Both the position numbers and the translations under genes were made by a program. The notes under the pieces were generated by a model. That model saw nothing but the letters and a program-made list of their open reading frames with translations. It ran no database searches and had not been told where the DNA came from. A stretch of 64,000 bases of DNA, taken from assembly GCA_022826825.1 (NCBI GenBank), contig JAJDUD010000028.1, positions 1 to 64,000 on the forward strand, read 5' to 3'. This document shows positions 57,832 to 64,000 of the stretch, one piece after another. Position 1 is the stretch's first letter, and the number at the start of each line of letters is the position of its first letter. Source of the DNA: Acidobacteriota bacterium (lineage in GTDB: Bacteria > Acidobacteriota > Vicinamibacteria > Marinacidobacterales > Marinacidobacteraceae).

Positions 57832-58998
57832 ATGCGGCGTTTCCTGTTCGTCCCGATCCTGCTGGCCGCGTTCGCCGCCGTCGCGCTCCTGGTGGCGCTG
57901 GGTCCGGAGCCCGAGGCCCAGGATTCCGAGCCGGCGCTCCCCGAGGTTCCGGTCCGGACCGTGCGACTGGACACGCAGCGGGTCGTGGTCACCGTGCACG
58001 GCACGGCGCGGCCCGCCCGCCGCACCGGGGTCGCCGCCCGGGTCGCCGGCGAGATCGTCTGGGCCGCCGATGCACTCCGCGCGGGGACGCAGGTGGCCGA
58101 GGAGACCCCACTCTTCCGGGTCCGGCAGACCCGCTACGCCCAGGCGGTGGCCGAGGCGCGAAGCCGTCTCGCGGAGGCCGAACTGCGACTGCTCCGCGAG
58201 CGGGCGGCCCGGGAGCTGGCCCGATCCGAGTGGGAACGGACCGGAGCCGAGCCGGACCCGCTGGCGCTTGGGGTTCCGCAGTTGGCGGCTGCGGAAGAAG
58301 GCGCCGCCGCCGCCCGGGCGGCGCTCGAGACCGCGGAAGCGGACCTGGGGAACACGGAGGTCCGGGCGCCGCACGCGGGCCTGGTCGCCTCGCGGGACGC
58401 GGAAGTCGGCGAGTGGGTCACCCCGGGCCAGCGCTTGCTGGAGTTGTTCTCGCTGGAGGTGTTCGAGGTCCGGGTTTCGCTCCCGGATGCTGCTCTCCCG
58501 CTCCTGGACCTCCCGTTCCGGGAAACCGGCGGGCGGGCGTCCCCGGCTCGCGTGACCGCGACCCTCGGGCCCCCGGACGCGGAGGTCCGTTGGACGTGGG
58601 AAGGACGGCTTGCCCGGGTTGAGGGCGCAATGGATCCGGCGACGCGCTTCCTTCCGGCCGTCGTTGAAGTGGCCGGGCCGTACCGGACGACGCCGGATGG
58701 CAGACCGCCGCTGGTGGCCGGGATGTTCGTGCGGGTCGAGATCGAAGGGAAGGAGTTCGCGGACGTGGCCACCGTTCCGGTGAGCGCCTTCCGCGCTGAC
58801 GGGACCGTCCTCGTGGTGGACGGTGAGGACCGGATCCGGATCCGGCAGGTGGACGCGTTCTGGCCCGCCGGCGAAACGGCGCTGCTGGTTCGCTCCGGTC
58901 TGGCGGCCGGGGACCGGCTCGTGGTGTCTCCGCCGTCCATGGTCGCGGAGGGGATGCGGGTCCGGATCGCCGGTTCTCCGGAGGCTGCGGTTCCCTGA
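57832..58998 (+). CDS. RND efflux periplasmic adaptor (membrane fusion protein)
   Basis: 388 residues from ATG 57832; a GTG directly before it is possible, and GGAAGG lies upstream. N-terminal membrane anchor (FLFVPILLAAFAAVALLVAL), then the lipoyl half RRTGVAARVAGEIVWAADAL, a long alpha-hairpin (AVAEARSRLAEAELRLLRER, GAAAARAALETAEADLGNTE), the second lipoyl half RAPHAGLVASRDAEVGEWVT, and a beta-barrel/MP domain with VPVSAFRADGTVLVVDGED. It links the inner-membrane pump at 59040 to an outer-membrane channel; no TolC-like gene is here, so an unlinked one is needed. Confidence 0.9.
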   Translation: MRRFLFVPILLAAFAAVALLVALGPEPEAQDSEPALPEVPVRTVRLDTQRVVVTVHGTARPARRTGVAARVAGEIVWAADALRAGTQVAEETPLFRVRQTRYAQAVAEARSRLAEAELRLLRERAARELARSEWERTGAEPDPLALGVPQLAAAEEGAAAARAALETAEADLGNTEVRAPHAGLVASRDAEVGEWVTPGQRLLELFSLEVFEVRVSLPDAALPLLDLPFRETGGRASPARVTATLGPPDAEVRWTWEGRLARVEGAMDPATRFLPAVVEVAGPYRTTPDGRPPLVAGMFVRVEIEGKEFADVATVPVSAFRADGTVLVVDGEDRIRIRQVDAFWPAGETALLVRSGLAAGDRLVVSPPSMVAEGMRVRIAGSPEAAVP

Positions 58999-59039
58999 CG
59001 AGGCGGAGTGACCGGGATTTCCTGAGCGGCACGGGCGGG

Positions 59040-62000
59040 ATGGACGGAGAACCGGCAGCGAAGGAGCGCCGATCCACCGGTGTGATCGCCTGGTTCGTCC
59101 GGAACCGGGTCGCCGCGAACCTCGTCTTCTTCGGCGTTTCGCTGGCGGGCTACCTGTCCCTCGGCGGCATACCGCACGAACTCCTTCCGGAAACCTCCTC
59201 CCCCGCGGTCGTGGTGCGGGTCGTGCTGCCCGGGGCGGAGGCCGAAACGGTCGAGTCCCGGGTGCTGCTTCCTCTCGAAGAAGCGCTGCGGGGCATCGAG
59301 GGGGTGCGGGAGATGATCGGGCTCGCGGCGGACGACGCCGGGGGGCTCACGCTGGTACTCGAGGCCGGGGCGGACATCCGCCGCATCGGGGACACGGTGC
59401 GCGAACGGGTGGGATCCCTCACCCCGCTGCCGGCCGAGGCGGAGGACCCCGTGGTCTCCGAGATCGCTCCGTACCGGGAGATCTTCCGGATCGCCGTGCA
59501 CGGAGCGGCGAGCGAGCGCGATCTCCACCAGGCGGCCCGGCGCGTCCACGACGCGGTGGTGGCGGTGCCCGGGGTGGCCGCCGTGGAACGGCTCACGGGC
59601 TGGGATCAGGAACTGACCATCGAGGTCCCCGAGGCGAACCTGACGCGGTTCGGGTTGACCTTCGATGGCGTTCGAGACGCCGTCCGGCTGGGTTCCGCGG
59701 ACATTCCCGCGGGCACCGCGCGCAGCGGCGTTCACGAGCTCAGTCTCCGTACGGAGGGCGCTGCGACGACCGCCGGGGAGTTCCGGCGGATTCCGGTCAT
59801 CACGGCTCCGGACGGCGGCGTGGTGCGTCTGGCGGACATCGCCACGGTGACCGACGGTTTCGCGGCGTCGGACCGCGAAGCGTGGATGAACGGCGAGCCG
59901 GCGGTGTTCCTGAGCGTTCTGCTGCGAGACGGTGGCCGGCTGGCGGACACCACGGTGAGCGCGCGAGAGGTCATCGCGGCCTTGCAGGTCCCCGACGGGA
60001 TCCGGGTCACGCCCTGGTACTTCGCGTCCGAGGATTTCCAGGGTCGCCTGGACCTCATGGTCCGGAACGGGCTGTCCGGCCTCGGACTCATCTTCCTGGT
60101 GCTCTTCTTCACGCTCTCGACCCGGCTCGCCGTCTGGACGGCGGCGGGACTGCCGTTCACGTTCTTCGGCGCCTTTCTGTTGATGCCCGGACTCGGGATC
60201 ACCGTCAACCTGCTCAGCATGTTCGCGTTCATCGTGGCCCTCGGCATCGTGGTGGACGATGCGATCGTGGTGGGCGAGAACGTCCAGCGACGGATGGACG
60301 ACGGCGGGGAGAGCCGGGAGGAATCGGCGATTCGCGGCACCCGGAGGGTGCTCTTCCCGGCGGCTTTCGGGGTCCTCACCACGATGGCCGCCTTCGCCCC
60401 GCTCCTCGGGATCCCGGGCGTGTACGGCGAACTCATCGGCGACGTGCCGCGGATGGTGATTCCCATCCTGGCGTTCTCGCTGCTCGAGGCCGCCTGGATC
60501 CTGCCGCATCACCTGGCGCACGGCGGCCTGTCCGTGCGTCCGAGCCGCCGTCTCGCCCGGATCCGGGGCACGGTCCAGTCAGGTTTCGACGGGGCCGTGG
60601 AGACGGTCTACCGGCCCGCGCTCGGGTGGGCGCTCGACAACCGGCTCGCGACCCTCGCGCTCGGAGTCTTCGCGCTCTGCCTCGCGTTCGGGCTCACCGC
60701 CGGGGGTTTCGTGCAGGTGGTGACCGGTTCGCCCATGGACAACAACATCGCGTTCGTCCAGGTCAAGCTGCCGGCGGAAGCGACTTCGGACGCCACCCGG
60801 GCGGTGGTCGCGTCGCTCGACGCCACGGTGGACGAGGTGCGCGAGGCGATCCGCGCCGAGTCGGGAGTGGACGTCGAGCGGCACCGGGCGGTTCTCGTGG
60901 GACAGCGGATTCCGATCGGCGTCGGGGAGTCCTTCGGCGGGCAGTCCGCGGAGGTGGGCCCGTCCGTCGGCCAGATCGTCTGGCGGCTCAGCCCCCAGGA
61001 AGACCGGGCGGGAATCCCGACGCGCTCCGTCGCGGACCGGATCCGGGAGCGGATTCGATCGGAGCCGGTGGACGCCCGGGTGTCCGTGATCAGCGATGCG
61101 TTCGGCCAGGCGGCGGACGTCTCGCTCCGGATCCGGGGTCCCGACTTCGACGGTCTGCGGGCCGCCTCCGAGGCCCTCCAGGCGGGACTCCGCGAGGTCC
61201 CGGGAGTGACCTCCGTTTCCGACGACTTCGAGGGCGCCGCTCCGGGTCTGGTGGCTCGGGTCCGCCCCGGGGAATCGGGAACCGGGATCCCCGCGGGCGC
61301 CGTGGGCCGCCAGCTCCGCCAGGCCTTTCACGGCGAGGAGATCGCGCGGCGGCAGCGGGGCCGCGACGAGATCCGGGTGGTGCTGCGCGCCCCGCGCGCC
61401 GATTCGGGCGGGGCGCTGGGGGTGGCGGACATGCTCGTGCGCGGCCCCGACGGACGGCTGAACCCGCTGGGTGAGATCGCCGAGGTCTCCGCCGCTTCCG
61501 GACAGTCGGTCATCCGCCGCGTGGACTCGCTGCGGGCGGTCACCGTCCTGGCCAGTGTGGACGGGCGGGTGGCCACTCCCGACGCGGTCATCGCCGCTGC
61601 CCGCGACCTCCTGCTCCCGCCGCTCCGCGAGCGCTTCCCGGGATACGACTTCGGGATCGCGGGGCTGGCGGGCGAGGCGGAGGAGAGTCAGGAAGCCCTG
61701 GCGCGGAGCGGCCTGCTGGCCGTGATGCTCATCTTCGTGCTGCTCGCGGTCCCGCTCGGCTCGTGGACCCAGCCGTTCCTCATCCTGGCGGCGATCCCGT
61801 TCGGGCTCGCCGGGGCCGTGTACGGGCACCTCATCATGGGAATCGATCTCGACTCGATGAGCCTCTTCGGGATGGTGCCGCTCATCGGGATCGTGGTGAA
61901 CGACGCGCTGGTGATGCTGGATCACACCAACCGGAACCGGGCGCGGGGGCTATCGGCCCGGGAGGCGGCGCTTCAGTCCGGGCCGGCCCGCTTCCGGGCC

Positions 62001-62210
62001 GTGATCCTCACGTCGGTGACCACCTGCGCCGGGGTGACCCCGTTGCTGGCGGAGCGGAGCTACCAGGCCGCCCTGCTGATTCCGATGGCGGTGTCCCTGG
62101 CTTTCGGGGTCGCCTTCGCGACGTTGGTCACGCTGTTCGTGGTGCCCGTTCTCTACAGCCTCGCGAGTGACCTGACCGGGACGCTGGCGCGCCGCGGGTC
62201 GGCTCCGTGA
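59040..62210 (+). CDS. RND superfamily efflux permease (HAE1/AcrB-like)
   Basis: 1056 residues, 12 TM, the standard length. WFVRNRVAANLVFFGVSLAG begins TM1. Two large periplasmic loops contain the porter signatures (VVVRVVLPGAEAETVESRVL, PTRSVADRIRERIRSEPVDA). TM4 has AFIVALGIVVDDAIVVGENV with the Asp-Asp proton relay, and TM10-12 include FGMVPLIGIVVNDALVMLDH. The substrate range is unknown (drugs, lipids or metals). It follows its adaptor after 41 bases and is the last gene of that pair, converging on galK with a four-base gap. Confidence 0.93.
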   Translation: MDGEPAAKERRSTGVIAWFVRNRVAANLVFFGVSLAGYLSLGGIPHELLPETSSPAVVVRVVLPGAEAETVESRVLLPLEEALRGIEGVREMIGLAADDAGGLTLVLEAGADIRRIGDTVRERVGSLTPLPAEAEDPVVSEIAPYREIFRIAVHGAASERDLHQAARRVHDAVVAVPGVAAVERLTGWDQELTIEVPEANLTRFGLTFDGVRDAVRLGSADIPAGTARSGVHELSLRTEGAATTAGEFRRIPVITAPDGGVVRLADIATVTDGFAASDREAWMNGEPAVFLSVLLRDGGRLADTTVSAREVIAALQVPDGIRVTPWYFASEDFQGRLDLMVRNGLSGLGLIFLVLFFTLSTRLAVWTAAGLPFTFFGAFLLMPGLGITVNLLSMFAFIVALGIVVDDAIVVGENVQRRMDDGGESREESAIRGTRRVLFPAAFGVLTTMAAFAPLLGIPGVYGELIGDVPRMVIPILAFSLLEAAWILPHHLAHGGLSVRPSRRLARIRGTVQSGFDGAVETVYRPALGWALDNRLATLALGVFALCLAFGLTAGGFVQVVTGSPMDNNIAFVQVKLPAEATSDATRAVVASLDATVDEVREAIRAESGVDVERHRAVLVGQRIPIGVGESFGGQSAEVGPSVGQIVWRLSPQEDRAGIPTRSVADRIRERIRSEPVDARVSVISDAFGQAADVSLRIRGPDFDGLRAASEALQAGLREVPGVTSVSDDFEGAAPGLVARVRPGESGTGIPAGAVGRQLRQAFHGEEIARRQRGRDEIRVVLRAPRADSGGALGVADMLVRGPDGRLNPLGEIAEVSAASGQSVIRRVDSLRAVTVLASVDGRVATPDAVIAAARDLLLPPLRERFPGYDFGIAGLAGEAEESQEALARSGLLAVMLIFVLLAVPLGSWTQPFLILAAIPFGLAGAVYGHLIMGIDLDSMSLFGMVPLIGIVVNDALVMLDHTNRNRARGLSAREAALQSGPARFRAVILTSVTTCAGVTPLLAERSYQAALLIPMAVSLAFGVAFATLVTLFVVPVLYSLASDLTGTLARRGSAP

Positions 62211-62214
62211 GCGT

Positions 62215-63474
62215 TCAGGCCGGGAGCAGGGCCGCCGGCCCGGAGGGCGTGGCGTCGAGCAGGTGGGTGCCGGCGGGGGCCGGGATTCCACGGGGGAGGT
62301 AGTAACGCTCGGTCAGATCGGCCCGGATGGCCGCCTCCCGGCCGGGCGGCGCGAGGAGTACCACGGAGCCGCCGAGTCCGGCGCCGGTCAGGCGAGCGCC
62401 TCGCGCTCCTGCGCTGCGGGCCGCTTCCACGAGGGCGTCGAGCTCGGGGGTGCTCACCTCGTAGTCGCGCCGCAGGCTTTCGTGGGAGGCATCCAGCGTT
62501 TCGCCGAATGCGGTGGCGTCGCCGTCTTCCAGGTGTCTTGCGGCGGCGGCGGTGCGCCCCGCTTCCGTAACGACGTGGCGGAACCGTCCGTCGAGCGGCG
62601 CCGGCAACCGGTCCGCGGCCGACCGTAGTTCCTCGGCCGGGTGATTGGCGACGAGCGCCGGATAACCGTCCGCGTGGGGCAGGAACTCCCGGACGAGGCG
62701 GTACGCCTCCCGCGTCTGCCGGACCCGTTCGTCGAAGATGCGCCCGGCGGCGGCCGCCTTGTCGGCCCGCCGGCCGCTGTAGGCGACGAGGAAGGAGAAC
62801 CGTGACGGGTCCACCGGGACGGGGTTCCAGCCGGACGGCTCGAAAGTGATGTGGAGCGCGTGCCCGGAGACGGCCCCGAGGCAGATCGACTGGTCCATCG
62901 CGCCACCTTGGATGGCGACCCCGTGTTCCGCCTCGGCGAGGTCGAGCGCGAGACGCATCGTCTCCGCGCGCGGCAGCGTCTCGCCGGGGGTGAGGCGGCC
63001 GCGGACCCCGAGCAGGGCGACGGCTCCGGCGATCACCACCGCCGATGAGGAAGAGAGACCGGCGGCGACGGGAAGGTCCGAGGCGATCGCCCCGTCGAAC
63101 CCGGCGCGGGCGTCCGGGGTCCAGCCCCCCGTCTCGAGTCCGGCCGCGGCGGCGGCCAGGTAGCGCCCGAATCCCGTCCCCGCCGGCGCGTCGCCCAGGG
63201 TGAGAGCGACCTCTTCGAATCCCGGTTCCGTCGTCCGGCACCGCACCCGCTCGTCCCGGCGCGCCGCGAAGGCGAGCGCGACCCCGTGCGAGAGGGCGGC
63301 CGGCAGGACCGGGAGGCCGCAGTAGTCCACGTGCTCCCCGATCAGGTTCACCCGCCCCGGCGCGAACGCGACCCCCTCCGGAGCGCGGCCGAACCGCTCC
63401 CGGAACGCCCGCTCAGCCGCGGCGACCGGTCGGGTGTGCGCTGTCCCCCTCACCTCAGCGGCCCGCGGTGACAC
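62215..63474 (-). CDS. galK: Galactokinase
   Basis: 419 residues from GTG 63474 (another GTG eight codons in is possible). GHMP fold: FAPGRVNLIGEHVDYCGLPV is the galactokinase signature, ASDLPVAAGLSSSSAVVIAG the ATP-binding loop, QGGAMDQSICLGA the catalytic Asp, and ARLTGAGLGGSVVLL the third motif. It phosphorylates galactose at C1 for the Leloir pathway. A few relatives act on N-acetylgalactosamine or arabinose. No galT/galE is adjacent. The stretch 63475-63587 upstream is short and holds its promoter. Confidence 0.92.
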   Translation of the reverse strand: MSPRAAEVRGTAHTRPVAAAERAFRERFGRAPEGVAFAPGRVNLIGEHVDYCGLPVLPAALSHGVALAFAARRDERVRCRTTEPGFEEVALTLGDAPAGTGFGRYLAAAAAGLETGGWTPDARAGFDGAIASDLPVAAGLSSSSAVVIAGAVALLGVRGRLTPGETLPRAETMRLALDLAEAEHGVAIQGGAMDQSICLGAVSGHALHITFEPSGWNPVPVDPSRFSFLVAYSGRRADKAAAAGRIFDERVRQTREAYRLVREFLPHADGYPALVANHPAEELRSAADRLPAPLDGRFRHVVTEAGRTAAAARHLEDGDATAFGETLDASHESLRRDYEVSTPELDALVEAARSAGARGARLTGAGLGGSVVLLAPPGREAAIRADLTERYYLPRGIPAPAGTHLLDATPSGPAALLPA

Positions 63475-63587
63475 TCACCCGGCCCACCACCACGCTCCCC
63501 CACACCAATCGCGCGCGGCAGCGAAGCGCTGGCAAGTTGCCGTGAAAATGCAATCCCGCCCGATGACGGGGACGGCGAGGAGCGCCA

Positions 63588-63804
63588 GGAGCGCCGGTCT
63601 TCAGACCGGCATCGCCCGCGCAGCGGGCGAAACTCCCGACGTCTTTTCGCCGCAAGGCGCCCTCGCCAAAGGGAATGGCGCAGCGACAACTGCGCGCGCT
63701 TACTTCGCTTCGCCGTCTTTGTTTCGGGTCCCCGCAATGGGGCGCAACAGTGCCGGGAGTTTCGCGGCCTGCGGCCGCGATGCCGGTCTGGAGACCGGCG
63801 CTCC
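63588..63804 (-). repeat. Dispersed hairpin-ended element, copy C (217 bp, inverted)
   Basis: Reverse orientation relative to A and B, and same length as B with few substitutions. The reading on the minus strand starts at 63804 with GGAGC and hairpin GCCGGTCTCCAGACCGGC (one base change in the loop) and ends at 63588 with hairpin GCCGGTCTGAAGACCGGC and GCTCC. The inner hairpins GCGGCCGCAGGCCGC and CGCCCGCTGCGCGGGCG are intact. A shared flank (GGATTGCATTTTCACGGCA on the minus strand, then a GCGCGCGATTGG block) extends to about 63505. It fills most of the gene-free stretch 63475-63883. Confidence 0.9.
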
Positions 63805-63883
63805 TCGCCGGCGGCGTCATCTGCCCGATGGGGGGTCGGCGCGCACGTGGGTTTCACCACCGCCTGTCGATGCGGCGCGCAGC

Positions 63884-64000
63884 TCACTCATCCGGGTCGA
63901 ACAACCGCCGATACGCCGCCTCCGCCTCCTGCATCCCCGATTCGGTCAGAACGACCGACTTCGCCTTGTTCACCGGGTTCGGGATCAGGTCCTTCCGGTG
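63884..64000 (-). CDS. C-terminal end of a DUF6429-like protein (cut by window edge)
   Basis: The last 38 codons of a minus-strand gene, ending with TGA at 63884-63886 (HRKDLIPNPVNKAKSVVLTE then SGMQEAEAAYRRLFDPDE). The 'KDLIxxPxxKAKSVVLTExG...A..ar.LF' pattern is that of the small DUF6429 family (about 80-90 residues), whose genes are scattered near mobile DNA. It begins beyond the right edge. Function unknown. Confidence 0.6.
   Translation of the reverse strand, partial: HRKDLIPNPVNKAKSVVLTESGMQEAEAAYRRLFDPDE

Noticed and set aside
63455-63820. Short frames reading RSAGLQTGIA or GDAGLKTGAP in the dispersed elements
   Set aside because: These are translations of the hairpins in the repeats and recur in all copies; they are probably spurious proteins, with no start/ribosome site in common.
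1-64000. tRNA, rRNA and CRISPR genes
   Set aside because: I looked for tRNA T-loop signatures and repeated spacers and saw none; without a covariance search I cannot exclude a weak tRNA.

Overview
The window is a GC-rich bacterial chromosome segment (codon third positions are almost all G or C). It is densely packed on both strands and full of ATGA/GTGA/TTGA overlaps. I see no tRNA, rRNA or CRISPR array. The gene content points to a Gram-negative heterotroph of the Acidobacteriota/Gemmatimonadota kind. The markers are multiheme cytochromes beside an FG-GAP/UnbV protein, TolB-propeller amidohydrolases, a penicillin acylase, an oligopeptidase B, a PQQ dehydrogenase, a phytanoyl-CoA dioxygenase and an RND pump. 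That placement is inference from gene families, not from a marker gene.

Layout. 1-600: 5' end of a phage-type integrase and a hairpin-rich gene-free stretch. 0.6-10 kb: AAA/DUF4143 ATPase, secreted TolB-amidohydrolase, two small envelope proteins, ilvD, panE, and a divergent regulator pair (S24-type repressor and small HTH-like protein). 10-18 kb: sulfurtransferase, YtcJ-type amidohydrolase, and a tight operon running leftward (small membrane protein, Na+/solute symporter, D-Ala-D-Ala ligase, three related lipoproteins). 18-28.5 kb: cyclase-family hydrolase, MATE pump, oligopeptidase B, a VapBC module, penicillin acylase, and a dicarboxylate/amino-acid symporter overlapping a class V aminotransferase. 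29-38 kb: a leftward seven-gene run combining a mercuric-reductase-like flavoprotein, a TVP38 membrane protein, a membrane-anchored pentaheme cytochrome with TPRs, two tiny proteins, an FG-GAP/UnbV protein and an octaheme cytochrome. 38-46 kb: RNase HII, a second VapBC module, uracil-DNA glycosylase, an acyl-CoA mutase/PhyH operon, and a PfkB kinase whose 5' end lies in a palindromic mobile element. 46-52 kb: RlpA, a DinB-like protein, a SorAB-like sulfite oxidase/cytochrome pair, a candidate selenoprotein and a membrane spermidine-synthase-like protein. 53-64 kb: PQQ dehydrogenase, alpha/beta hydrolase, a PptT/PptH-like pair, an RND pump with adaptor, galactokinase, and the 3' end of a DUF6429-like gene.

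The most interesting signal is at 49836-50426. A PCYCGC-type thiol protein has an in-frame UGA exactly where the family has the first Cys of a CxxC. The same frame stays coding-like for 36 more codons to a TAG. The UGA is followed by a perfect 7-bp stem whose loop carries GGUC at almost the same distance as in the E. coli fdhF SECIS. This looks like a UxxC selenoprotein not named among the classic bacterial families.

A second theme is small mobile DNA: three near-identical 217-219 bp elements (23216, 40939, 63588) with hairpin-bearing inverted ends, a diverged relative near 267-396, and a 174-bp TA-flanked palindromic element at 45803-45976. Two VapBC modules carry clear palindromes at their start sites.
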